Below are positions 23,812 through 32,177 of a stretch of 45,717 bases of DNA, one piece after another. The number at the start of each line of letters is the position of its first letter. Positions within the stretch are counted from its first letter, which is position 1. Location of the stretch: NCBI GenBank assembly GCA_963847575.1, contig CAWKAL010000074.1:1-45717 (forward strand), read 5' to 3'. Position numbers and translations under genes: made by a program. This DNA is from JASBSR01 sp963847575 (lineage in GTDB: Bacteria; Pseudomonadota; Gammaproteobacteria; SZUA-229). Below the pieces are notes generated by a model that was given only the letters and a program-made list of their open reading frames with translations, was not told where the DNA came from and ran no database searches.

Positions 23812-25092
23812 ATGAGCACCATGGCAGAACAGTTCAAGGCCGCGCAGCAGCATATTCCCGGCGGGGTTAATTCACCGGTGCGCGCCTTCCGCGGCGTCGG
23901 CGGCGACCCGGTATTTATTGCCAGCGCCAGGGGTCCACGCATTACCGACACCACCGGCAAACAGTACATTGATTATGTTGGTTCCTGGGGGCCGATGATC
24001 CTGGGCCACGCCCACCCCGAGGTAATCGCGACGGTCAAGGCGGCTGCCGACAACGGCCTCAGTTTCGGTGCGCCCACCGAGCTCGAAACCCGCATGGCTG
24101 ACAAGGTCTGCGAACTGGTGCCGTCGATGGACATGGTGCGCATGGTGAGCTCCGGCACCGAGGCCACGATGAGCGCAATCCGGCTCGCGCGTGGTTTTAC
24201 CGGGCGCGACAAACTGATCAAGTTTGAAGGCTGTTACCACGGCCATTCGGACTCCTTGCTGGTAAAAGCCGGCTCCGGCGCGCTCACCCTCGGCGTGCCC
24301 GATTCCCCCGGGGTGCCAGCGAGCCTGGCCGAGCACACGCTGACCCTGCCGTATAATAATTTGCAGGCCGTCAGTGATCTGCTGGCACAGGTGGGCGATG
24401 AGGTTGCCTGCATTATTCTCGAGCCGGTGGCCGGCAACATGAACTGCATCCCGCCAGTGCCAGGCTATCTCGAAGGCATTCGCGAGCTGTGTACACAATA
24501 TGGCGTAGTGCTGATATTCGACGAAGTCATGACCGGCTTTCGCGTCGCCCTCGGCGGCGCCCAGGCGCACTATGGCATCACCCCCGACCTGACCACGCTC
24601 GGCAAGGTGATCGGCGGCGGTATGCCGGTGGGTGCTTTCGGCGGCAAGCGCGAAATTATGGAAAAAATCGCCCCCCTTGGCCCGGTCTACCAGGCCGGTA
24701 CCCTGTCGGGAAACCCCATCGCGATGAGCGCCGGCCTGAAAACCCTGGAACTGATTTCGGCGCCAGGCTTCCATGACGCCCTCGCGGAAAAAGTCGAGTA
24801 CATGACCAATGGCATCCTCGCCGCGGCGCAGGCCGCGGGCATTGCCATGACCTGCAACCGCGTCGGCGGCATGTTCGGCCTGTTCTTCACTGACAAACAG
24901 GTGACCAGCTTCGAGCAGGCCACGCAGTGCAACCTCGAGCAGTTTCGCGCTTTTTTCCACGGCATGCTGGACGAAGGTATCTATATGGCGCCGTCAGCCT
25001 ACGAGGCCGGCTTTGTTTCAAGCGCACACATGATCGACGAACTCGATGCCACCATCGAAGCCGCGAAAAAAGTCTTCGCGGGTATGCGCTGA
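23812..25092 (+). CDS. hemL: Glutamate-1-semialdehyde 2,1-aminomutase
   Basis: HemL converts glutamate-1-semialdehyde to 5-aminolevulinate in the C5 pathway of tetrapyrrole synthesis. The 426-residue PLP enzyme has the family's usual length. It shows PGGVNSPVRAFRGVGG, MVSSGTEATMSAIRLARG, KFEGCYHGHSDSLLVKAGSG, LIFDEVMTGFRV (the PLP-binding Asp), and the Schiff-base Lys265 in TLGKVIGGGMPVGAFGG. A long reverse frame opposite the gene is a codon-bias shadow. It is followed closely by ycgL. Confidence 0.97.
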   Translation: MSTMAEQFKAAQQHIPGGVNSPVRAFRGVGGDPVFIASARGPRITDTTGKQYIDYVGSWGPMILGHAHPEVIATVKAAADNGLSFGAPTELETRMADKVCELVPSMDMVRMVSSGTEATMSAIRLARGFTGRDKLIKFEGCYHGHSDSLLVKAGSGALTLGVPDSPGVPASLAEHTLTLPYNNLQAVSDLLAQVGDEVACIILEPVAGNMNCIPPVPGYLEGIRELCTQYGVVLIFDEVMTGFRVALGGAQAHYGITPDLTTLGKVIGGGMPVGAFGGKREIMEKIAPLGPVYQAGTLSGNPIAMSAGLKTLELISAPGFHDALAEKVEYMTNGILAAAQAAGIAMTCNRVGGMFGLFFTDKQVTSFEQATQCNLEQFRAFFHGMLDEGIYMAPSAYEAGFVSSAHMIDELDATIEAAKKVFAGMR

Positions 25093-25097
25093 GCACT

Positions 25098-25370
25098 ATG
25101 CAGACCTATATATACCGCTGCTCGCGCAAGCCCGATATGTATATCTACCTGGCCGAGCGTGATGACTTTTCACAAGTGCCCGCGGTGGTGATGAATGGCC
25201 TGGGAATCACCGAGTTTGCGATGGAGCTCGAAATAACCGAGGATCGCAAACTGGCACGGGTCGATGCCAGCAAAGTCCTGCAAAACATGAAAACCCATGG
25301 TTTTCACCTGCAGCTGCCCGTGCAGACGACAATAGACGAACTGATGCAGCGCATCGCCAGCGGTAAATAA
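25098..25370 (+). CDS. ycgL: YcgL domain protein
   Basis: This 90-residue member of the gammaproteobacterial YcgL family starts MQTYIYRCSRKPDMYIYL. It contains the conserved ERDDFSQVP and HGFHLQLP elements and ends in a short helix. It starts five bases after the hemL stop, so the two are probably co-transcribed. The fold is known in the family but the function is not established; small single-domain YcgL proteins are often near rnd or minCDE in other genomes. I found no catalytic motif. Confidence 0.88.
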   Translation: MQTYIYRCSRKPDMYIYLAERDDFSQVPAVVMNGLGITEFAMELEITEDRKLARVDASKVLQNMKTHGFHLQLPVQTTIDELMQRIASGK

Positions 25371-25445
25371 GCCGTTCATCGATAAATTTACATTTTCACT
25401 ACAATTTCCACACAAGCAGCCTCTGTATCTGGCTGAATTCATGGG

Positions 25446-25477
25446 TATAATCGAAGCTGACCTGTTGTCCGGTCAGC
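25446..25477 (+). promoter_or_regulatory. Putative promoter and leader hairpin of the cold-shock-domain gene
   Basis: A consensus -10 TATAAT (25446-25451), preceded by GGG and only a weak -35, is followed by a leader of roughly 125 bases before the ATG at 25584. The leader begins with a perfect 7-bp hairpin, GCTGACC-8 bases-GGTCAGC (25456-25477). Long structured leaders are typical of csp genes, but temperature sensing here is an inference. Confidence 0.45.
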
Positions 25478-25583
25478 AGCCGCGCGCGTTACCATCTGAA
25501 CACAGGTGCGTGGCCTGACCTGCCAGGATGCAATGCATGCAGGCTACCTACACCATTTAATGTATCAACATATCGGGGTCAAA

Positions 25584-26033
25584 ATGATTTCAGTGAGTCA
25601 ACTCTTCAAGATTCTTATCATCAGTATCGTTTTATCTATTCTCACCAGTGTCGCCAGTCTGCAGTTTCACGCAAATACTGGCGCCAGCCTTGCACAGAGC
25701 TTCAGCATGATTTTCGACCAGCAGAACGCTGCCATGCTGTTAACAGCATTCATCAGTATTTTTCTCGGCTGCTATCTCACCATACTCTCAATCCAGGGCG
25801 ACACGGGCCGCAGGATCAGGGCCACAGATGGCCGTGAAGTCGGCACCGTCAAATGGTTTAATGCTGCCAAAGGTTTTGGCTTCATTACGCGCGATAATGG
25901 TGAGGACATATTCGTCCACTTCCGTTCGATCCAGGGCAAAGGCCACCGCTCTCTCGGCGAAGGCCAGAAAGTGATTTTTGCTATTGCCGAGGGCGACAAG
26001 GGGCTGCAGGCGGTGGATGTGTGTAACGCCTGA
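25584..26033 (+). CDS. Membrane-anchored cold-shock-domain protein
   Basis: This 149-residue protein has two membrane helices (about residues 7-25 and 45-68) and a short linker. A complete C-terminal cold-shock domain (about 80-149) follows. It carries both nucleic-acid-binding motifs: KGFGFIT (RNP1) and DIFVHF (RNP2), preceded by GTVKWFNAA. The fold binds single-stranded RNA or DNA; tethering to the inner membrane would place it on the cytoplasmic face. The ATG at 25584 is preceded by GGGG; the frame extends upstream to 25506 but those residues look non-coding. It is followed by a strong terminator. Confidence 0.88.
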   Translation: MISVSQLFKILIISIVLSILTSVASLQFHANTGASLAQSFSMIFDQQNAAMLLTAFISIFLGCYLTILSIQGDTGRRIRATDGREVGTVKWFNAAKGFGFITRDNGEDIFVHFRSIQGKGHRSLGEGQKVIFAIAEGDKGLQAVDVCNA

Positions 26034-26054
26034 GTAAAAATCTTCCATTTTGCT

Positions 26055-26083
26055 AAAAAAGCGGCTCCTGGCCGCTTTTTTAT
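26055..26083 (+). terminator. Intrinsic terminator after the cold-shock-domain gene
   Basis: AAAAAA-GCGGC-TCCTG-GCCGC-TTTTTT: a 5-bp GC stem extended by A/T pairing, with a T run on the plus strand. Confidence 0.9.
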
Positions 26084-26182
26084 CGTGCAATTGGTACCTG
26101 GTATCTGGATACTGTCCAGACGCACCAGTAACAGGCAAAGGATCTGCTATATCACGGGTATCAAGCTCGATTAGAGGGTTTT

Positions 26183-27184
26183 ATGAACCAGTCATTCTGG
26201 CGCAGTTTTATCCAGCCTGAACGCAGGCTGCATATACGCTCCACCATATCCGAAATGCTTGCCATTTCTGCCATTTTGTATGGCGGTGTAGCAGTGTTCG
26301 GGCTGATATCACTCAGCCTGCCGACCTGGCCGGGCATTGATAACGAAATCATTTACACGATTTGCATAATTGCGTTAGCCATGTCGATAGCGTTTTATAC
26401 CTTGCGAGAATCCACTCCGCTATGGGTGGTGGTAATCCATTTGCCGATCGGAATTATCATGGTGGGATTAGTTGTGTATGCAGCGCACGCACCGCAGGCA
26501 GGCAACCTGTCGGTTATATATATTCTTGGCGCAATGTACACCTTTCATTATTTTACCCGGCTGGCATCCATAATCATTCTGATAATTTCAATGACGGTAT
26601 TTTCACTTGCCATGTACGTCAACAATATAGTCGGCTGGCAATCGGCCATCCTGTTTGTCACTGGATGCAGCCTGATTGCGGGTGAAATCGTTCGCATCAC
26701 CGTCAAGCAGCTAAATCATCTTGCCATGCACGATAATCTCACCGGTCTCTATGACCGCAGCACGATTGACGCACTGGTAACAGAATGTATTTCAGCCAAG
26801 GACGCAAAAGGGAAAGCCAGGGTAGCCATGCTGATGCTGGACCTGAACAGCTTCAAACAGATCAATGACACCGAGGGCCATCTCAAGGGTGATGAAATAC
26901 TTAAAACGGTTTCTGATGTGATTTTAGACACTATTGGAAAACGCGACTGCGCTGCCCGCTGGGGTGGCGACGAGTTTCTGATCGTGTCACCCGTCGATGA
27001 TGAAAATTATGTCAAAAATCTGATACCCCGCCTGCAGGCATCACTGCAGGACACGATTAGTTTCGAAGCAGGCACGTCTGTCTACCAGGAGGGCGATACA
27101 TTAGACACCATGACAAAGCGCGCTGATGAAGCCATGTACAGTAAAAAACGCAACCGGCGTGCATCTGATATTGCCACCGCCTGA
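26183..27184 (+). CDS. Membrane diguanylate cyclase (GGDEF protein)
   Basis: This 333-residue protein has an N-terminal block of about six membrane helices (roughly residues 22-172). A GGDEF domain (about 178-330) follows. It makes cyclic di-GMP from two GTP. The active-site loop is intact (RWGGDEF, residues 259-265), as are the metal and substrate residues in LMLDLNSFKQINDTEGHLKGDEIL. The allosteric inhibitory site RxxD, normally ending three residues before the RW, is lost: the Arg position is Gly252 while Asp255 remains. Product inhibition should therefore be weak. GAGGG precedes the ATG. The gene ends exactly where the convergent small gene ends. Confidence 0.93.
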   Translation: MNQSFWRSFIQPERRLHIRSTISEMLAISAILYGGVAVFGLISLSLPTWPGIDNEIIYTICIIALAMSIAFYTLRESTPLWVVVIHLPIGIIMVGLVVYAAHAPQAGNLSVIYILGAMYTFHYFTRLASIIILIISMTVFSLAMYVNNIVGWQSAILFVTGCSLIAGEIVRITVKQLNHLAMHDNLTGLYDRSTIDALVTECISAKDAKGKARVAMLMLDLNSFKQINDTEGHLKGDEILKTVSDVILDTIGKRDCAARWGGDEFLIVSPVDDENYVKNLIPRLQASLQDTISFEAGTSVYQEGDTLDTMTKRADEAMYSKKRNRRASDIATA

Positions 27185-27460
27185 TCAGGCTATTTTTATT
27201 CTGACCACCTTCATTACTTCAAGCTCCATCCCGGCGACATCTTCCCGGCTCGGATAATACGTCAGGTTTACCCGTCGACCTTCGACGTTTTTATACGGCT
27301 GCTTGCGCTTAAATCTGAATGGCACATCACAGCCTTCTATCATGATGGTATTGATTATCCATTCACGGGTATCACGCTGCACGTGCGAAACCACCTTCTG
27401 CAATTCCGAATGCACCAGCGCCTGGTGTTTCTTCTGTAATTTTATTGCGTCTGTTTTCAT
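27185..27460 (-). CDS. Small hypothetical protein coupled to a YcgN-family gene
   Basis: This 91-residue protein of unknown function is rich in basic residues, without signal peptide or membrane segment. Visible features are an amphipathic N-terminal helix (KLQKKHQALVHSELQKVVSHVQ), a central REWIINTIMIEGCDVPFRFKRKQ segment and a C-terminal strand-rich part ending VMKVVRIKIA. Its ATG overlaps the stop of the upstream YcgN gene (ATGA). The pairing suggests a functional link, which is inference. Confidence 0.7.
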   Translation of the reverse strand: MKTDAIKLQKKHQALVHSELQKVVSHVQRDTREWIINTIMIEGCDVPFRFKRKQPYKNVEGRRVNLTYYPSREDVAGMELEVMKVVRIKIA

Positions 27461-27894
27461 GAGAAATTGTCAATTATAAAATCGGCAAGCTGATCCGGAT
27501 GAACATATTCTTCGGACTGTGCAAACCATTTCACCGACACACCCGCATCGTGAACAGATTGCTTATCAGTCGTTAAAAGCGGATGCCATGCTGGTAAGTC
27601 CTTCCCTGCATACAAACGCTTGTAGGCGCAGGTTTCAGGCAGCCACCCCATAGCAGGCAGATTAGATAGATTTAACTGCGCACACGCAGGCACTTTACTT
27701 AAGCGGTTCATATAATCACGACACCGGCAATGTTCTATATCCAGCAAATGACAACTGACACTGGTGTTGTATATGTCGCCCGAGTCTTCATCTTCAATTT
27801 TTACCAGGCAACATAAACCACAGCCGTCGCACAATGATTCCCATTCATCAGGACTCATCTGCTCAAGTGTTTTGGTTTCCCAGAATTTATTCAT
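27457..27894 (-). CDS. ycgN: YcgN-family cysteine-cluster protein (UPF0260)
   Basis: This 145-residue protein has the family's cysteine cluster CDGCGLCC near residue 22 and further conserved Cys in SCHLLDIEHCRCRDY and CAQLNLSNLPAMGWLPETCAYKRL. The pattern suggests binding of zinc or an iron-sulfur cluster. The family is common in proteobacteria and its role is unknown. It overlaps the 91-residue downstream gene by four bases and is probably transcribed with it. Confidence 0.9.
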   Translation of the reverse strand: MNKFWETKTLEQMSPDEWESLCDGCGLCCLVKIEDEDSGDIYNTSVSCHLLDIEHCRCRDYMNRLSKVPACAQLNLSNLPAMGWLPETCAYKRLYAGKDLPAWHPLLTTDKQSVHDAGVSVKWFAQSEEYVHPDQLADFIIDNFS

Positions 27895-28093
27895 TTACTA
27901 ATATCAGGATTGAATATGCTGACTAATGTTAACACAGGGCGGGGCCAGCAATCGCACTCGGATAAACTCTGCACGACGGGCCATTGAAGACCCATGACTG
28001 ATATATACATGCCTCCCCGCCTTGACCAGGACACGGAATGATTTATATCGACACAGAGAACTGGATTTAAAATTGGTATAAACTGCAGCACAA

Positions 28094-28999
28094 ATGAGAT
28101 CCAGACTACTTCGTTTATACACATCACCCACACCGCGAAACAGCATCGCCGTGATCCAGCGCGCACTGATGTGCTCCTGTTTATGCATCCCGCAGATTTG
28201 CACTGCAGAGGACGAACCACCCGCTCCTGGTGCTGCTAACAACATCGACGCCGGATCAATTAATACTGAGCCATTCTCTAATGCCATACCTGTTGAGACT
28301 GGCGCAGGCGGCAATATAAAAATTGAAAGAAAATACCGCACGGTCGCCGAAAGCCTGTTTGAATGGCATGCCCACCTGCTATGGGAAAGCCGTTATGTGA
28401 CCGAGGGACGTGACAACCTCTCGGGCAACAGCCTTGTTTCCGTGTCGTCAGAGTTTGCAATGGACGAATTCAGTGTCGTACCCTGGTTTGCTACCAGCCC
28501 GTCTGCCGACTATTCTGAATTTAATTTGAATATTGTCTATGGCACCAAGCTGGCTCAAGGCCTGATAATTTATGCGGGTTATAATCGCATCCATGCCAGG
28601 GATAATGGCGTCAGCGGTGATGACAATGAAATCAGCCTCGACCTGGCTTATAAGCTTTCGAAGCAACTCAACCTGCTGGCCAGCGTATACCACTCGTTCG
28701 ATGCCGATGGTGCGTTTCTGGAACTCGCGGTAAAACGCGGGCATCGTTTGAATGAGAAAACGCGCGTCCGGGCACAGGCCGTACTCGGCACCAATGCCGG
28801 TTATGTCAGTGACGGCCATCACGGCCTCAACAACTTTCAGTTGCGCGCCAACATCACCTATGAACCCACAACAAAAATGGAGCTTTACGCCTATGGCGGT
28901 TATAACATCGCCATCAACCGTGATGAAACACGCTATACCGGCGACGTGCTGTTAGATGATTTCTTCTGGGGTGGCGTTGGATTTACCAGTCGATTTTAA
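28094..28999 (+). CDS. Putative outer-membrane beta-barrel protein
   Basis: This 301-residue protein has a likely signal sequence ending near residue 38 (CIPQICTAED). An alternative start (28169, MCSCLCIPQICTA) would give a more usual signal length. The mature part alternates short amphipathic strands (EFNLNIVYGTKLAQGLIIYAGYNRI, EISLDLAYKLSKQLNLLASVYHSF, QLRANITYEPTTKMELYAYGGYNI) and ends in an aromatic residue (GGVGFTSRF). These are the usual signs of an outer-membrane barrel recognised by the BAM complex. No specific family could be named with confidence. It stands alone. Confidence 0.65.
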   Translation: MRSRLLRLYTSPTPRNSIAVIQRALMCSCLCIPQICTAEDEPPAPGAANNIDAGSINTEPFSNAIPVETGAGGNIKIERKYRTVAESLFEWHAHLLWESRYVTEGRDNLSGNSLVSVSSEFAMDEFSVVPWFATSPSADYSEFNLNIVYGTKLAQGLIIYAGYNRIHARDNGVSGDDNEISLDLAYKLSKQLNLLASVYHSFDADGAFLELAVKRGHRLNEKTRVRAQAVLGTNAGYVSDGHHGLNNFQLRANITYEPTTKMELYAYGGYNIAINRDETRYTGDVLLDDFFWGGVGFTSRF

Positions 29000-29036
29000 A
29001 TGTAGCAGTTCGCGGCAAAGAACAAATGATGCAAAA

Positions 29037-29108
29037 TTTTTGCCACAGAGGACACAGAGATCACAGGGGTAAAAAATACTGTCCGTGAAAAACGCGAAGT
29101 ACGCAAAT
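29037..29108 (+). repeat. Half copy of the composite repeat family
   Basis: TTGCCACAGAGGACACAGAG followed by TCACAGGGGTAAAAAATACT and then AACGCGAAGTACGCAAATAA matches the left arm of the element at 37306 without its inverted partner. It is followed (about 29113-29200) by CGTCATTCCCGCG..GAGAATCCA and CTGGATTCCGGCC, a separate imperfect inverted repeat of a type common in proteobacterial intergenic DNA. Confidence 0.7.
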
Positions 29109-29271
29109 AAACATTACATACCCTCACCGTCATTCCCGCGTGCTTCTGGCGAGAATCCATTCCCTGTAATTTAAGACACTGGATTCCGGCCAACAACATG
29201 CCGAAATAACGGTCTAGCGTTTTTGGTTTTTGTTTCTGATATGAAACCGATTTAATTTCCCTTACAGCTTG

Positions 29272-29570
29272 CCGAGCCGCCGCACTTTGGTAGCGCACAT
29301 CAGGCAGGACGCCTGATTTAGGTTTGCGCGCATGGACAGCGCGTCAAACCGGCGCGTAGGCAAAGTACGGCGGCTCGGGGATTCCTTGCGTTTTTTTGCA
29401 AGGAACAAGCTGTTTGGGCGGCGTTTTCTTTGGTTACTTTCTTTGTCGCTGTTGATTTAAATCGCCGGGAGCGATTTAACACGCGCAAAGCGAAGCCCAA
29501 AGGGTGGATTACAGGGATGTAATCCATACAAAGAAAGTAACTCGCCCGTGGGTGCGAGAACCCACGCGGG
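29272..29570. repeat. Cluster of at least six hairpins (composite intergenic element)
   Basis: In order: long imperfect arms 29272-29296/29354-29378 (CCGAGCCGCCG..), enclosing CAGGC..GCCTG and a GGTTTGCGCGC/GCGCGTCAAACC hairpin; TTCCTTGC..GCAAGGAA (about 29381-29404); GTTACTTTCTTTG/CAAAGAAAGTAAC (29433-29445/29529-29541), enclosing ATCGC..GCGAT and TGGATTAC..GTAATCCA; and CGTGGGT..ACCCACG (about 29547-29565). With the preceding repeat this fills the 632-base gap 29000-29631, which has no supported gene. The minus-strand frame across it is a by-product. Confidence 0.8.
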
Positions 29571-29631
29571 AAAGCGTTGAACAATTATAAGCCTCAATCG
29601 ATGTCATACCTATGAAATTCATACCAAACAT

Positions 29632-30249
29632 CTAATTGCCCCATCTCGGCTGCAAATCATTTTCCACACCGAGCTGATCAAGAATTTTGCCGACCACGAA
29701 GTCAATCAAATCATCCACAGTTTCAGCCCTGTTATAAAAACCCGGGTTCGCATCCACAATCACTGCATCCATGCGTGACAGCTTGAGCATGTTTTCAAGA
29801 TGAATATCAGACAACGGGGATTCTCGCGGGACGATAATTAGTTTCTTGCGTTCTTTCAGTATCACATCTGCCGCACGTTCGATCAGGTTATTACTTGCGC
29901 CGGTGGCAATGGCCGACAATGCACCCATCGAGCACGGGCACACCACCATGGCATCAATCAGGCTGCTGCCGCTGGCGGCGGGTGAAGTCCATTCATCTTC
30001 TCCGAAGATGCGCAACTGGTTATTGCTGCATTTGTATTTTTTAACCAGGAACTTCTGCATTTCGCTGGTACGGCCCGGTAATTTGATATCGGTTTCCATA
30101 CCGATGACCACCTGCGCGGCCTTGCTGACCATGAGAAAAACCGTGTGATCAGCATTGAGCAGGCATTCCAGCAAACGAAATCCATACTGCACGCCAGATG
30201 CACCGGTGAGTGCGAGATTAATTGTTTTAGTGCCGGTTCTGGTCTGCAT
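29632..30249 (-). CDS. ubiX: Flavin prenyltransferase
   Basis: UbiX prenylates FMN to make the prenyl-FMN cofactor needed by UbiD-type decarboxylases in ubiquinone synthesis. The 205-residue protein shows LTGASGVQYGFRLLECL at the N-terminus, the conserved VVCPCSMGALSAIATGASNNLIERAADV and LIIVPRESPLSDIHLENMLKL. Its length and motifs match the family. It begins two bases after the mpl stop, so it is co-transcribed with mpl and the upstream small membrane protein. This pairing of ubiX with mpl is seen in other gammaproteobacteria. Confidence 0.95.
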   Translation of the reverse strand: MQTRTGTKTINLALTGASGVQYGFRLLECLLNADHTVFLMVSKAAQVVIGMETDIKLPGRTSEMQKFLVKKYKCSNNQLRIFGEDEWTSPAASGSSLIDAMVVCPCSMGALSAIATGASNNLIERAADVILKERKKLIIVPRESPLSDIHLENMLKLSRMDAVIVDANPGFYNRAETVDDLIDFVVGKILDQLGVENDLQPRWGN

Positions 30250-30251
30250 GG

Positions 30252-31634
30252 TTATGCGGTTTTTTGTTCGCCGGCCTGCGCCTTGAGCGCATCCAGCAGT
30301 CGTGCATGTATGGCGTCGAAACCACCGTTACTCATAATCAGCACATGGTCGCCGGGCTGTGTCTGCTCACATACATAATCGATTATCGCCTGTGTAGTAT
30401 CGAACACCTGTGCAGGCGTATTTGAATTATTCACCAGTGCGGATAAATCCCAGTCGAGCCCCTGGGGCTGATACAGCAGAATATCATCTGCGCCCTGCAA
30501 TGCTTCTATCATCGCGTTTTTGTGTACCCCCATGCGCATGGTGTTCGAGCGCGGTTCAAGCACGGCAATTAAGCCTTGCCCCGGTTTCCTGATTTCGTTT
30601 ATTGCAGACAGGGTTTCTTCAATCGCAGTGGGATGGTGCGCAAAGTCATCGTAGACGGTGACGTCACTCACCACGCCGCGCACTTCCTGGCGGCGCTTGA
30701 TGCCCTTGAATTCGGCCAGCGCCGCGCAGGCATCCTTGACCGGAACCCCGGCATGGCGTGCGGCCGCAATTGCTGCGAGTGCATTCATGCGGTTGTAGGC
30801 GCCGTGCATAGTCCAGTTGACCTCACCTGCAAGCTTGCCATCGACACATACCGAAAACGTTTCACCATTGTCACTGCATTCGCCGATTGACCACGCCTGC
30901 TTATCCGGCGCGAATTTTTCCACCGGGGTCCAGCAGCCCATGTCGAGTACATCCTGCAAATTGTGTTCAGCGCCGTTGACAATCAGCTTGCCTTCACTGG
31001 GCACGGTGCGCACAAGATGATGAAATTGCTTTTTAATTGCGTCGAGATTTTCAAAAATATCGGCGTGATCGAATTCGAGATTATTCAGCACACAGGTGCG
31101 CGGCTGGTAATGCACAAACTTGGAACGCTTGTCGAAAAACGCGGTGTCGTATTCATCGGCTTCGACCACGAAAAAAGGATAATCACCAAACCGCGCTGAC
31201 AACCCGAAATTACCCGGCACACCGCCGATCAGGAATCCCGGGGAGAGGCCGGCAAATTCCAGAATCCAGGCCAGCATGCTCGAGGTGGTGGTTTTACCGT
31301 GGGTTCCGGCCACCGCCAGTACCCAGCGATTGCTCAACACGTTTTCTGACAGCCACTGCGGCCCGGAGGTATAGGGAATATTATTATTCAGCACATATTC
31401 CACCATCGGGTTACCACGCGACATGGCATTGCCGATTACCACCTGGTCGACTTCGTCGGTAATGTCTTCCGGACGATAACCTTCACACAGCACAATGCCA
31501 TGCGCCTGCAGTTGCGTACTCATCGGTGGATAGACATTCGCATCAGAACCGCTGACCTCGTGCCCGGCCTGTTTGGCCAGCAGCGCAACGCCGCCCATGA
31601 AAGTACCGCAAATGCCAAGTATATGTATTCTCAT
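30252..31634 (-). CDS. mpl: UDP-N-acetylmuramate:L-alanyl-gamma-D-glutamyl-meso-diaminopimelate ligase
   Basis: Mpl attaches recycled murein tripeptide to UDP-MurNAc and so feeds peptidoglycan recycling. The 460-residue Mur ligase has the family's usual length. It shows the UDP-binding HILGICGTFMGGVALLA at the N-terminus, the ATP loop AGTHGKTTTSSMLAWIL, and VVEADEYDTAFFDKRSKF, which distinguishes Mpl from MurC. The C-terminal domain has YDDFAHHPTAIEETL and EPRSNTMRMG. The start overlaps the stop of the small membrane protein (ATGA). Confidence 0.97.
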   Translation of the reverse strand: MRIHILGICGTFMGGVALLAKQAGHEVSGSDANVYPPMSTQLQAHGIVLCEGYRPEDITDEVDQVVIGNAMSRGNPMVEYVLNNNIPYTSGPQWLSENVLSNRWVLAVAGTHGKTTTSSMLAWILEFAGLSPGFLIGGVPGNFGLSARFGDYPFFVVEADEYDTAFFDKRSKFVHYQPRTCVLNNLEFDHADIFENLDAIKKQFHHLVRTVPSEGKLIVNGAEHNLQDVLDMGCWTPVEKFAPDKQAWSIGECSDNGETFSVCVDGKLAGEVNWTMHGAYNRMNALAAIAAARHAGVPVKDACAALAEFKGIKRRQEVRGVVSDVTVYDDFAHHPTAIEETLSAINEIRKPGQGLIAVLEPRSNTMRMGVHKNAMIEALQGADDILLYQPQGLDWDLSALVNNSNTPAQVFDTTQAIIDYVCEQTQPGDHVLIMSNGGFDAIHARLLDALKAQAGEQKTA

Positions 31635-32113
31635 TGAAGATCCGGAAACAGAAGCTGTGAAGCCGTGACAGAAAACAGGAACAGCGCAAATGATAATGCA
31701 ATTGCGCTGCTCATGCTGCTATCAATCGCACGGCGAAAAATATGTGCAAATACCAGCACCTGCCAGCTGATCAGGCACAGCATCAGCAACGCGGCAATCG
31801 CCCTGGCATTATCACTGCTGTCTTCGACACTAAATTGCGCAAGCAGCGGCCATGTCAGCAGGTGAAAAAAGATACCCACCCCGCCTAGCGCGGTGATTGT
31901 CTGTACAAAACGCGGCAACTTGTTGAGCGCGCGCAGCAGGAAATAGCTAAAGCCAAATAACAGGCCAAGATCCAGCGCCATGTTCATCACCGCGAGCTGA
32001 GCTTCAACCCGCGAACTCAGCACAATAATACCGCTGATGGCATTGAATATAATCACCTGGCGCAACAGGCGGGGGGAGTACGGCACATCCTCGGGACCGA
32101 GTTTGAGCAACAT
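31631..32113 (-). CDS. Small integral membrane protein of unknown function
   Basis: This 160-residue protein has four predicted membrane helices (about residues 18-36, 46-65, 78-100 and 108-155 as two close segments). The N-terminus is MLLKLGPEDVPYSPRLLRQV. I chose the ATG at 32113; the open frame runs upstream to 32332, but that part overlaps pyrC on the other strand and has non-protein-like composition. It is translationally coupled to mpl. No family could be named; a role near cell-wall recycling would be guilt by association only. Confidence 0.75.
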   Translation of the reverse strand: MLLKLGPEDVPYSPRLLRQVIIFNAISGIIVLSSRVEAQLAVMNMALDLGLLFGFSYFLLRALNKLPRFVQTITALGGVGIFFHLLTWPLLAQFSVEDSSDNARAIAALLMLCLISWQVLVFAHIFRRAIDSSMSSAIALSFALFLFSVTASQLLFPDLQ

Positions 32114-32177
32114 CACTGAAAGAAGAATTCGAGCCACAGACACAGGCACATTAGTGCATAATACGCCGCTAAAGACA

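Noticed and set aside
23872..24960. A 362-codon open frame on the minus strand opposite hemL
   Set aside because: It lies entirely within hemL, has low-complexity His/Gly-rich composition and resembles no family. It is a codon-bias shadow.
29318..29584. An 88-codon minus-strand frame with protein-like sequence
   Set aside because: It is made of the hairpin repeats of the 29272-29570 element, and similar strings arise whenever such repeats are translated.
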